This document shows, in pieces, positions 3,710 through 10,510 of a stretch of DNA of 10,510 nucleotides; the stretch's first letter is position 1, and every line of letters starts with the position of its first letter. A program made the translations under genes and the position numbers. Origin of the DNA: Candidatus Woesebacteria bacterium RIFCSPHIGHO2_01_FULL_44_10 (lineage in GTDB: Bacteria; Patescibacteriota; Microgenomatia; UBA8517); assembly GCA_001792465.1 (NCBI GenBank), contig MGGO01000014.1:2566-13075 (forward strand). Direction: 5' to 3'. Under the pieces are notes generated by a model. The model ran no database searches and was not told the DNA's origin. It saw only the letters and a program-made list of their open reading frames with translations.

Positions 3710-5649
3710 CTAGCAGTTTTTTCTTTCTTCACCCGCGGGTCTTTCCAGGAAGCCCATTTACAATCCGGGTAGCGGCTGCAGCCAAAAAACTTTTTCCACT
3801 TCCCGGTTTTTTTGATTATTACGTGTCCCTTTTTACAGTCCGGACATCTCATACCAATACGCTCCTCATAACGGTCTGTGTAATCACAATCCGGGAATCT
3901 GCTGCAACTGACAAATTTACCAAATCTGCCAACTCGGACAACGAGCTCTCCCTTGCTTTCCTTGCCGCATTTGGGGCAGGGTTTGTTTAGCTTTTCGGTT
4001 TCAATTTTGACTCTTTTGGCATTTTTCTCCACCGACTTTAATTTCTTTTCAAATGGTTTGTAAAAGCCTCCAATCACGCCCTGCCACTTTTTGTCTCCGT
4101 CGGCGACTCTATCCAAATCGTTTTCCATTTCAGCCGTGAAGTCATATTCAAAAACCGATTCAAAATTCTTGACCAAAAAATCAGCCACGGCTATGCCAAT
4201 ATTTGTCGGAGTAAACTTTCCCTCACTTTTCTCCACATACTGTCTGGTCTGAATCGTTGAGATGATAGGCGCATAAGTACTCGGCCTTCCAACTCCCAAC
4301 TCCTCCAGAGTTTTAATTAGTGAAGCTTCGTTAAATTTTGCAGGCGGCTGTGTAAATTTCTGTTGGGGGTCAACTTTAACTAACTGAAGTGTGACGCCAA
4401 CGGCTACTTCAGGCAGAATAACATCGTCTGCTTCCATCTTGACGGCGTATAGCTTTTTCCAACCATCAAATTTCAAGATTTGGCCACTCGCCCGCAGCAA
4501 GTAATCACCCGCTTTAACGTCTATCGTCGTACGGTCAAAAATACTGGTTGCCATCTGGCAGGCCACAAACCTTTTCCAAATAAGACTGTAAAGCTTGACC
4601 ATGTCGGCCGACCATTTTGTCTTTTTAATTTTTGGCTGACTAACGTCGGGCTTAGTGGGGCGAATCGCTTCGTGTGCCTCCTGAGCTGATTTTGAAGTCG
4701 TTTTGTAAAACCTGGGGGCATCCGGAAGATAGCGGTCTCCAAACTGGGCTTTGATGTATTCCCTGGTTTTGGCAACGGCACTAACAGCAATATTGACCGA
4801 GTCGGTACGGTGATAGGTAATTAAACCCCGTTCATACAACTTTTGAGCGGTACTCATTGTCCTTCTGGCTGACCAGCCAAAAAGCCGCGAGGCGGTTTGG
4901 CTCATGGTTGAGGTCGTAAACGGCGGGTAGGGATTTTTCTTAACTTCGCTTCTTTTAATGTTGGCCACCACATATTTTGCTTTTTTAAGATTATGAACCA
5001 CTTTGTCCGCGGTTTTTTTGTTGTCAACTTTTTTGTTTATCAGTTGAACTCTGAATTGCTGATCTTTTTTGACGTCACAATAAATTTCCCAATATTCTTG
5101 GGCCTTAAACTTCTCAATCTCACGCTCGCGCTCAACGATCAAGCGCACGGCCACAGTCTGCACGCGCCCGGCGGACAGGCCCCTACGAACTTTTTTCCAA
5201 AGAATCGGGGAGAGCTTGTAACCCACCAACCTATCCAGAACTCTTCTGGCAATTTGGGCGTCAACCAAGTGGTGGTCAATTCCTCTGGGGTGAGCGATAG
5301 CCTCCTCAACTGCTTCTTTGGTAATTTCATGAAAGACGATCCGCTTGGTTTTGCCATTACCAACAATCTCCTTGACGTGATTGGCAATTGCTTCTCCTTC
5401 ACGGTCAGGGTCTGTAGCAATATAAATCTTGCCTGCTTTTTTGGATTTAGTTTCAATATTTTTAATCGCTTCTTCTTTCCCTACCATGGGTTGGTAATCG
5501 GGAGCAAAATTTTTGTCAACGTCTACACCGAGCTTGCTTTTGGGTAAATCCTTAATGTGGCCCATGGTGGCCTCAACGCCGTAACTACTCCCCAGGAAAC
5601 GCGAGAGTGTCTTGGCCTTAGTCGGCGACTCAACGATAATCAAGTTCAT
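3706..5649 (-). CDS. topA: DNA topoisomerase I (type IA)
   Basis: TopA relaxes negatively supercoiled DNA through a 5'-phosphotyrosine intermediate. The 647-residue protein has the toprim domain at the N-terminus, with E7 in IIVESPTKA and D80-P-D82-R-E84 in ATDPDREGE, the Mg2+-binding acidic cluster. GYKLSPILWKKVRRGLSAGRVQ (143-164) is a family hallmark. The catalytic tyrosine is Y279 in GLITYHRTDS. Two C-terminal C4 zinc ribbons follow, with ligands C558/C561/C582/C588 and C602/C605/C624/C630. E. coli TopA (865 residues) has more C-terminal domains, so this is a shortened but complete enzyme. Its ATG overlaps the dprA stop by 4 nt (ATGA), so translation is probably coupled, an arrangement common for dprA-topA. 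A fragment of its 3' end recurs at 2758-2873. Confidence 0.97.
   Translation of the reverse strand: MNLIIVESPTKAKTLSRFLGSSYGVEATMGHIKDLPKSKLGVDVDKNFAPDYQPMVGKEEAIKNIETKSKKAGKIYIATDPDREGEAIANHVKEIVGNGKTKRIVFHEITKEAVEEAIAHPRGIDHHLVDAQIARRVLDRLVGYKLSPILWKKVRRGLSAGRVQTVAVRLIVEREREIEKFKAQEYWEIYCDVKKDQQFRVQLINKKVDNKKTADKVVHNLKKAKYVVANIKRSEVKKNPYPPFTTSTMSQTASRLFGWSARRTMSTAQKLYERGLITYHRTDSVNIAVSAVAKTREYIKAQFGDRYLPDAPRFYKTTSKSAQEAHEAIRPTKPDVSQPKIKKTKWSADMVKLYSLIWKRFVACQMATSIFDRTTIDVKAGDYLLRASGQILKFDGWKKLYAVKMEADDVILPEVAVGVTLQLVKVDPQQKFTQPPAKFNEASLIKTLEELGVGRPSTYAPIISTIQTRQYVEKSEGKFTPTNIGIAVADFLVKNFESVFEYDFTAEMENDLDRVADGDKKWQGVIGGFYKPFEKKLKSVEKNAKRVKIETEKLNKPCPKCGKESKGELVVRVGRFGKFVSCSRFPDCDYTDRYEERIGMRCPDCKKGHVIIKKTGKWKKFFGCSRYPDCKWASWKDPRVKKEKTAS
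3737..3780. repeat. 44-nt direct repeat, copy 2 (within topA)
   Basis: This is the intact copy, coding for the end of the second TopA zinc ribbon (from GCSRYPDC to the start of RVKK). It is identical to 2789-2832. Confidence 0.9.
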
Positions 5650-6278
5650 AGTCTTAAATACTCTAATATATCCTGAGGTCTTTGTACAGAAATCGCGCCC
5701 TGGGAGATCAAGTAGTTAGGCAGAAAACTCATTGGTGAATCAACCCTGCCGGGAATGGCAAAAACTTCCCGATTTTGATTGGCGGCCCAATTCGCAATCG
5801 ACAAAGTTCCGCTTCTTTGCGCCCCTTCTACAATCAAAACTCCCAATGAGAGCCCGGAGATGATTCTGTTTCTTACCAAAAAATTTTTACCCTGGGGGAG
5901 GGTCCCGTGAGGAAATTCTGTCACCAACGCGCCATTTTGGGAAATTTTTTGGGCCAAACCCTCGTGTTCAGCCGGGTAAATTCGGTCCAAACCATGGCCG
6001 AGAACAGCAATTGTCCGGCCCCCTGCCGCAAGTGCGGCTGTATGGGCCACAGCGTCAATACCCCGGGCTAAACCAGACACTATGGTAATGCCTTTACCAG
6101 CCAAATATTTTGAAAAATGCCAAGCTGTTTGTTTGCCGTAGTCAGTCATGCGCCGGCTGCCAACGATGGCAATTGCCTTACTGTCTTTTTTTAAAAGTGC
6201 ACCTTTGACATACAGCTGCCTTGGAGCACCAGAAATATTTTTCAGATTTACGGGGTAGTGCTCGTCAGAAATTTTCAT
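5646..6278 (-). CDS. dprA: DNA processing protein DprA, minimal Rossmann-core form
   Basis: DprA binds incoming single-stranded DNA during natural transformation and loads RecA. The 210 residues cover the Rossmann-like core: AIVGSRRMTDYG (38-48), VSGLARGIDAVAHTAAL (67-83), FPHGTLPQGKNFLVRNRIISGLS (122-144), EGAQRSGTLSIANWA (151-165) and VFAIPGRVDSPMS (172-184). Typical DprA proteins are around 300 residues or more. Here the N-terminal SAM/HhH region is essentially absent, and there is no C-terminal winged-helix domain, so only the core is kept. In the usual EGA.rSGsLiTA segment this protein has GTLSIA. The ATG overlaps the PBP2 stop by 4 nt and its own TGA overlaps the topA ATG. No separate promoter is evident, so it is probably expressed with its neighbours. 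Confidence 0.93.
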   Translation of the reverse strand: MKISDEHYPVNLKNISGAPRQLYVKGALLKKDSKAIAIVGSRRMTDYGKQTAWHFSKYLAGKGITIVSGLARGIDAVAHTAALAAGGRTIAVLGHGLDRIYPAEHEGLAQKISQNGALVTEFPHGTLPQGKNFLVRNRIISGLSLGVLIVEGAQRSGTLSIANWAANQNREVFAIPGRVDSPMSFLPNYLISQGAISVQRPQDILEYLRL

Positions 6279-7798
6279 GGGTTAAAATAAAAATCAAATA
6301 CCTGCCTGGCAATGGGCGCCGCGACCGCGCTTCCTTCACCACCTTTTTCAACCAGAACCGTCATAACTAGTTCAGAATTATCGGCAGGACCAAAAACCGT
6401 AAACCAAGCGTGAGTTTTGTCTTCCTCTTCGGTTTCTGCGGTTCCGGTTTTACAGGCAACAGAAACGCCAGATTTGGCTTCAAAATCAAAAAACGGAAAA
6501 GCTGTGCCACCCGCTTGGCAAACCCCAATCATGCCCTCTTTAATGAAAGCAATGTTATCTTTGTCAATTGCCAGATCACTGCAGCTGGTATCTCCAGCTA
6601 TGGTGGGAGGGCAGAGCTTGCCCCGGTTAGCTATTACCGAAGTCATCATATTAACTGCAAGGGGGGTTAGAGCCAGGTCGCCTTGACCGATGGCCATATG
6701 GTAGGTGTTTCCCAAAAACCATCTCTCACCTTTAACCCGCATTTTCCATTTGGGGCTGGGAATAAGCCCACTAATCTCGCCCGATAAGTCAATTCCTGTG
6801 GCTTCCCCTAATCCAAACTTTTGAGCCCAGGAAACAAGGGCATCCACTCCAACCAACTCTCCGGCTTTGTAAAAGAAAGTGTCAGTTGACCTGGTGAGCG
6901 CACGGGCAAGGTTAATTTCCCCCTCGGTGCGGCCATACTGGGTAAAATACCAGTTGGTGTAAACGTAATCCTGGGGAATTTGGGCCGTGGGGTCAGCTTT
7001 TACTACTTCAGACCCGGTATCAAGATATACAAAATCTCTGTCAATTTTCCCCTCCTCAAGGGCGGCTGTAGCTGTCACCAGCTTAAAAACCGAGCCGGGG
7101 TGGTAAGCCCCACCAATGACTCTATTAAATAGCGGCAGCTGTCTATCCTCCACTGACTTGGCAACATCAGTAGGATCAAAACTGGGAGAAGAATAAAGGG
7201 CTAAAACCTGCCCCTTACCGTCTATTATAACAGCCGCGCCTTTAGTCTCCTCCATCACTTCAGCAAGTTTTTTCTGAAGCCGAAAATCAATGTGCGTTTT
7301 GAGATCTTGACCGGCTACCGATTCCTTTGTCCCAATGATTCTTACTTTTCTCCCCCTTGTATCAACTTCAACCAATTCCTCACCATCAATGCCGCGTAAC
7401 CGACAATCATACTGCTGCTCCAAGCCGCTGCGGCCCACCAGTTGACCCAGCCTGTGCGGGCCTTTCTGTGGACATGACCCGTCAATCTTACCCACCTCAT
7501 CTTCATCGACCTCACCCAGATATCCCGTCAAGTGCGCGGCGCCGCTACCCAAAAAATATTCCCTTTGGTCAGCCCGCGTCCCGACAATTTCTTCCCCGCC
7601 GCGGGCTATGATTTTCCCGCGGGCAGCGGTGATGGGAACTCTGCGGATGCGATTGCCCTCGGCCAAAGCCCTGAAATAACTCCCTTTAATAATTGAGAAC
7701 TCAGAAAGCCGGGCCGCTAAAATCACTCCACCCAACAAAAGCAGCCCTCTGAAAAACCAGGAGAGCCAACTTGTTGATTTTGAGGCCAAAGTCTCCAC
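6275..7798 (-). CDS. mrdA: Class B penicillin-binding protein (PBP2-like transpeptidase)
   Basis: This peptidoglycan DD-transpeptidase builds cross-links for elongation together with the MreB/RodA machinery. Of its 507 residues, a short cytoplasmic tail is followed by one membrane anchor (about 11-30) and then the dimerisation/pedestal region with GRSGLEQQYD (122-131). The transpeptidase domain has the acyl-enzyme serine motif SVFK (S236, K239), the second motif STD (304-306; the SxD form is also seen in E. coli PBP2) and KTG (450-452) in ACKTGTAE. All three active-site motifs are intact. It is shorter than E. coli PBP2 (633 residues). Start GTG 7798 is six bases after an extended -10 box. 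It lies 15 nt downstream of mreB; mreC and mreD, often found between these genes, are absent here, and rodA is not seen in the window. Confidence 0.92.
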   Translation of the reverse strand: METLASKSTSWLSWFFRGLLLLGGVILAARLSEFSIIKGSYFRALAEGNRIRRVPITAARGKIIARGGEEIVGTRADQREYFLGSGAAHLTGYLGEVDEDEVGKIDGSCPQKGPHRLGQLVGRSGLEQQYDCRLRGIDGEELVEVDTRGRKVRIIGTKESVAGQDLKTHIDFRLQKKLAEVMEETKGAAVIIDGKGQVLALYSSPSFDPTDVAKSVEDRQLPLFNRVIGGAYHPGSVFKLVTATAALEEGKIDRDFVYLDTGSEVVKADPTAQIPQDYVYTNWYFTQYGRTEGEINLARALTRSTDTFFYKAGELVGVDALVSWAQKFGLGEATGIDLSGEISGLIPSPKWKMRVKGERWFLGNTYHMAIGQGDLALTPLAVNMMTSVIANRGKLCPPTIAGDTSCSDLAIDKDNIAFIKEGMIGVCQAGGTAFPFFDFEAKSGVSVACKTGTAETEEEDKTHAWFTVFGPADNSELVMTVLVEKGGEGSAVAAPIARQVFDFYFNP

Positions 7799-7813
7799 GA
7801 AAACAGTATACCA
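7799..7813 (-). promoter_or_regulatory. Extended -10 promoter filling the mreB-PBP2 gap
   Basis: On the minus strand the whole 15-nt gap reads TGG, TATACT, then six bases, then GTG. TGnTATACT is a strong extended -10. The six-base distance puts +1 on the GTG. No -35 is evident, since that position lies in mreB coding sequence. It would give PBP2 a leaderless transcript in addition to read-through from mreB. Confidence 0.55.
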
Positions 7814-8857
7814 TTACAATCCGGCGGTGATGCGGATTTGGCGCAAGAGGATAGGATCGGACAGGACAATCCCGCAGCCGCGGACAACACAAGTAATCGC
7901 ATCATCGGCAATGGTAACCGGCATGTGCGTCGCATCAGCTACAACACTATCAATTCCGGCCAAAAGCGATCCACCCCCTGCCATAACGATCCCTTTTTCC
8001 ATAATGTCACCCACTAGTTCAGGCGGAGATTCCTCAATCGTATCTTTTATCCCCGTAACTATTTCTTGAACGATTGGAGACAGAGCCTCCCTGACCTCTT
8101 GGCTCGTGAGACTCACGCTTTTAGGTAACCCCGATTCCAAGTCCCTCCCCCGAACCACGAATGATTTGCTTCTACCGGTGCTGGCGGCTGAACCAATGGC
8201 AATTTTAACCTCCTCTGCAGTCGGCTGGCCCAGCAAGAGGCCGTACTTGAGCCTGACATACTTGATTATTGCCTCATCCATCTCATCACCCGCGATACGT
8301 ATTGAGCGCCCTAAAACTATTCCACCCAAGGAAATGAGGGCAATTTCACTTGTTCCGCCACCGATGTCAACGATGAAGGTGCCCTGCGGGTCTCTGATGG
8401 GCAAACCCGCGCCGATCGCTGCGGCCATCGGTTCTTCAATCAGAAAAGCCTCTCGTGCGCCGGCCGAAACAGCAGCGTCTGCGACGGCCCGCCTTTCTAC
8501 CTCGGTGACCCCGGAAGGGATACCAATAACAACTCTCGGCCGGGGAATTCTGGGAATGAGTGTGGTACCCTCGTGCACTTTTTTAATGTAGTGATCAAGC
8601 ATAGCGGCAGCGGCATCAAAGTCCGCAATCACTCCGTCTTTTAGGGGCCGAATCGCCTCAATCATCTGGGGAGTTTTCCCAACCATCCTTTTGGCGCTCA
8701 TTCCGATTGCCAGAATTTCCTTAGTCTTTTTCTGCCTGGCCACTGCCGACGGTTCGCGAATGACAATCCCGCGGCCGGCTACATATACCATGGTATTGGC
8801 AGTGCCTAAATCAATTCCAACATCATGACTGAAAAGCCCCAGAAGCCTGTTGATCAT
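7814..8857 (-). CDS. mreB: Rod-shape determining protein MreB
   Basis: MreB is the bacterial actin that forms membrane-associated filaments and steers lateral wall synthesis. Numbering from the ATG at 8857, the 347 residues include a short amphipathic membrane-binding N-terminus (MINRLLGLFS), phosphate-1 motif DVGIDLGTANTMVYV (12-26), phosphate-2 motif VDIGGGTSEIAL (163-174) and the adenosine motif GIVMAGGGSLLAG (289-301). Length and motifs are standard for MreB. The frame is open for 42 more codons upstream to a TTG, but that extension has no family similarity and runs across the divergent promoter, so the ATG is preferred. A -10 box lies nine bases before it. It is the first gene of the mreB-PBP2-dprA-topA run. 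Confidence 0.96.
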   Translation of the reverse strand: MINRLLGLFSHDVGIDLGTANTMVYVAGRGIVIREPSAVARQKKTKEILAIGMSAKRMVGKTPQMIEAIRPLKDGVIADFDAAAAMLDHYIKKVHEGTTLIPRIPRPRVVIGIPSGVTEVERRAVADAAVSAGAREAFLIEEPMAAAIGAGLPIRDPQGTFIVDIGGGTSEIALISLGGIVLGRSIRIAGDEMDEAIIKYVRLKYGLLLGQPTAEEVKIAIGSAASTGRSKSFVVRGRDLESGLPKSVSLTSQEVREALSPIVQEIVTGIKDTIEESPPELVGDIMEKGIVMAGGGSLLAGIDSVVADATHMPVTIADDAITCVVRGCGIVLSDPILLRQIRITAGL

Positions 8858-8894
8858 CGCGCCCAAAGTATAATGGATATGATACATTAAGCAA
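8858..8894 (-). promoter_or_regulatory. mreB promoter
   Basis: Read on the minus strand: TTGCTT (8889-8894), 16-nt spacer, TATACT (8867-8872), nine bases, ATG. The predicted leader is about 3 nt with no Shine-Dalgarno. It overlaps the plus-strand promoter elements of the divergent gene. Confidence 0.6.
8869..8894 (+). promoter_or_regulatory. Divergent promoter of the O-antigen ligase-like gene
   Basis: Two candidates exist. TGATACATT (8880-8888) is an extended -10 with six bases to the ATG, matching the leaderless geometry seen elsewhere. TATAAT (8869-8874) is a perfect -10 but would give a leader of about 14 nt, and its -35 is poor. Both overlap the mreB promoter. The choice is uncertain. 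Confidence 0.4.
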
Positions 8895-10510
8895 ATGGTA
8901 ATCAGCTGGTTTTTTAATCTTTTATTTTTCGCAGTTCCACTTTTTTTCTGGCCAAGGACTTCCGAAGTTTTTGAATTTAACAAGGTTCTTCTAGTTTATG
9001 GCTTCACAGTATTAATAGTTGCAGTTTGGTTGGGAAAAATGATTAGTCAGAAAAAAATAATCTTTCATCGCACAACACTTGATATCCCCATTCTTCTTTT
9101 TTTGGCAACCCAAGCACTTTCCACAATTATTTCAATTGACTCCCACACTTCTTTCTTTGGCTACTATTCTAGGTTCCACGGCGGTCTGCTCTCATTAATC
9201 TCTTATGCTCTCCTTTACTGGGCTTTTGTTTCAAACATGGACAAACAAAAAACATTAACTGCCATGTACTATGCCCTGTCAACCGGAGTTATCGTTTCAA
9301 TTTACGGTATCTTTGAGCATTTTGGTTACTCTGTAAGTTGCCTTTTTATTACCGGTCGCTTTGACGTTGCCTGCTGGGTTCAGGACGTGCAACACAGGAT
9401 TTTTGCAACACTGGGCCAACCCAACTGGCTGGCGGCGTATCTGGTTGCGCTTACTCCATTAACCTGGGCTTTTGCAGCCAAGAAGAAGTCTGGGTATTGG
9501 ATAATGGCTTCGGTTTTGTTTTATACTACCATTCTTTTCACCAAGTCCCGTTCGGGACTTCTTGGCCTAGGTGTCGCTTTTGCCATCTACTGGCTTTTTA
9601 ATTTGTGGAAAAACAAAAAACACTTTATCATACTAACCGCCAGCTATTTATTTTTAACCGCGATCGTAGGTACTTCATTCACTCAGGCCCCGACAGCGCA
9701 AGGGCCAGCATTGGAAACCGGAGGCACAGAATCCGGAGACATCAGAAAAATTGTTTGGAAAGGCGCACTTGATGTTTGGCGGGCAAATCCGATTTTAGGC
9801 ACGGGAGTGGAAACTTTCGCCTACTCATACTACCAATTCCGCCCGGCGGAACACAATCTAACTTCCGAGTGGGATTTTGTTTATAACAAAGCACACAATG
9901 AATATCTTAATTTCTTGGCAAATACCGGTCTTGTGGGCACAACAGCTTACCTGACCCTAATCGGAGCTTCACTTTTTGTACTGCGAAAAAATATCGCGCT
10001 TCTGGCAGGCTACGTATCAATTTTGATTACCAACTTCTTCGGCTTTTCGGTTGTACCAGTTGCCCTACTTTTCTTCCTGTACCCAGCCTGGGCGCTGACG
10101 CTCCAAACACCAAACCCCAAGCACCAAACACTAAACAAATTCAAATTATCAAATTATCAAAAAGGGCTGATTGCCTTTGTGTTACTTGTTACTGGTTACT
10201 TATTACTAATTACTATCCGTTACTGGCAAGCGGATTTTGCTTATAACCAAAAAACTTTCGCAAGTCTCACTAGGGCAATAAAGTTAAGGCCAGCTGAAGC
10301 TGTTTTTTACGACCGGCTAGCGCGTATTAAAACAGATCTTGCCCTAGCCTCGGAAGATACTTCCCTGGCCCAAGAGGCTCTGGCTGACATGCAAAAGGCT
10401 GTTGACCTTTCGCCCCGCAATGTCAACATCAGAAGAAGTCAAGCCGGAGCCTACATCATGCTTGCCAAGCTTGACCCCAATTACCTTCTTGAAGCTATAA
10501 AAACCTTGAC
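8895..10510 (+). CDS. O-antigen ligase/polymerase-like membrane protein with TPR-like tail, 3' end off window
   Basis: The frame is open from ATG 8895 to the right edge (538 codons) with no stop. The first ~430 residues carry many membrane helices and the pattern of the Wzy/WaaL (O-antigen ligase) superfamily. It has FGYYSRFHGG early on, RIFATLGQPNWLAAYL (about 167-182), a TKSRSGLLGLG helix start (about 215), and a periplasmic loop beginning ILGTGVETF and ending in AHNEYL (A333-H-N) before GLVGTTAYL. Such proteins polymerise or ligate undecaprenol-linked glycans, or glycosylate proteins. After a last helix encoded partly by 7-bp repeats (about 422-440), residues from about 453 form helical, TPR-like repeats (AIKLRPAEAVFYDRLA; AVDLSPRNVNIRRSQA). 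TPR-tailed members are known in this superfamily. The substrate cannot be told. It is divergent from mreB, consistent with an envelope role. Confidence 0.85.
   Translation, partial: MVISWFFNLLFFAVPLFFWPRTSEVFEFNKVLLVYGFTVLIVAVWLGKMISQKKIIFHRTTLDIPILLFLATQALSTIISIDSHTSFFGYYSRFHGGLLSLISYALLYWAFVSNMDKQKTLTAMYYALSTGVIVSIYGIFEHFGYSVSCLFITGRFDVACWVQDVQHRIFATLGQPNWLAAYLVALTPLTWAFAAKKKSGYWIMASVLFYTTILFTKSRSGLLGLGVAFAIYWLFNLWKNKKHFIILTASYLFLTAIVGTSFTQAPTAQGPALETGGTESGDIRKIVWKGALDVWRANPILGTGVETFAYSYYQFRPAEHNLTSEWDFVYNKAHNEYLNFLANTGLVGTTAYLTLIGASLFVLRKNIALLAGYVSILITNFFGFSVVPVALLFFLYPAWALTLQTPNPKHQTLNKFKLSNYQKGLIAFVLLVTGYLLLITIRYWQADFAYNQKTFASLTRAIKLRPAEAVFYDRLARIKTDLALASEDTSLAQEALADMQKAVDLSPRNVNIRRSQAGAYIMLAKLDPNYLLEAIKTL
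10103..10137 (+). repeat. Five tandem 7-bp repeats (CCAAACA type) within the ligase-like gene
   Basis: The units are CCAAACA, CCAAACC, CCAAGCA, CCAAACA, CTAAACA, followed by a related A/T-rich run with ATTATCAA twice (to about 10160). The plus strand from 10102 is almost pure A/C and then A/T/C. It encodes a polar loop (QTPNPKHQTLNKF) between membrane helices. Confidence 0.75.
10182..10226 (+). repeat. Tandem 7-bp repeats (TTACTNN type) within the ligase-like gene
   Basis: The units are TTACTTG, TTACTGG, TTACTTA, TTACTAA, TTACTAT (10182-10216), then CCG, then TTACTGG (10220-10226). They encode the last membrane helix (LVTGYLLLITIRYW). Because 7 is not a multiple of 3, gain or loss of one unit would shift the reading frame. 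Confidence 0.8.

Noticed and set aside
4993..5547. 184-aa plus-strand ORF inside topA
   Set aside because: It lies entirely antisense to the conserved TopA toprim and core region and shows no recognisable motif. It is a shadow reading frame.
8106..8591. 161-aa plus-strand ORF inside mreB
   Set aside because: It is antisense to conserved MreB coding sequence, with composition typical of a shadow frame.
8858..8983. Longer MreB start at TTG 8983
   Set aside because: The extra 42 residues have no MreB similarity and would be encoded across the divergent promoter. MINRLLGLFS at 8857 matches normal MreB N-termini.
10103..10226. Heptamer arrays as a CRISPR array or origin iterons
   Set aside because: Units are 7 bp without spacers and lie within an open frame that continues into a TPR-like domain, so neither a CRISPR nor an iteron layout fits.

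Overview
The window looks like part of a compact bacterial genome, most plausibly a Candidate Phyla Radiation (Patescibacteria) lineage, perhaps Microgenomates-like. This is an inference from style, not from a marker gene. The signs are a minimal 210-aa DprA, 4-nt ATGA gene overlaps, very short intergenic gaps, a ThyX-like gene next to a dCTP deaminase-like gene, and start codons sitting on or next to predicted transcription starts. TGA is used as an ordinary stop (PBP2, dprA and topA all end in TGA), so the Gracilibacteria/SR1-type recoding of TGA to glycine is not supported.

Left block (1-2465, all minus strand). In transcription order it holds a dCTP deaminase-family protein, an M23-type peptidase, an HExxH protein of unknown function, and the N-terminal part of a ThyX-like protein that runs off the left edge. 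Three promoters here share one exact architecture: -35 hexamer, 17-nt spacer, TAAAA(A/G) -10, six nucleotides, start codon. That places the start codon at +1, so these mRNAs should be leaderless.

Middle block (2466-3720). A divergent plus-strand pair of tiny ORFs (36 and 44 aa, the second with one membrane segment) starts opposite the deaminase gene. It is followed by a decayed copy of the topA 3' end, including a 44-nt perfect repeat of topA. This remnant reads on, in frame, behind the TGA stop of a 102-aa ORF of unknown function. That ORF is the only gene here with a full 12-nt Shine-Dalgarno sequence. A 134-aa unknown gene follows; its -35 box contains the topA stop codon.

Right block (3706-10510). 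A minus-strand run mreB > PBP2 > dprA > topA links cell-shape and wall-synthesis genes to DNA uptake/processing and topology genes. PBP2/dprA and dprA/topA overlap by 4 nt. The 15-nt mreB-PBP2 gap is exactly an extended -10 box plus six nucleotides. Divergent from mreB, a plus-strand O-antigen ligase/polymerase-like membrane protein with a TPR-like tail runs off the right edge. It contains two arrays of 7-bp tandem repeats inside its coding sequence.

No gene-free stretch exceeds 300 bases; the longest is about 90 bases (2767-2859) and is filled by the topA remnant. I found no tRNA, rRNA, CRISPR array, insertion sequence or convincing intrinsic terminator.
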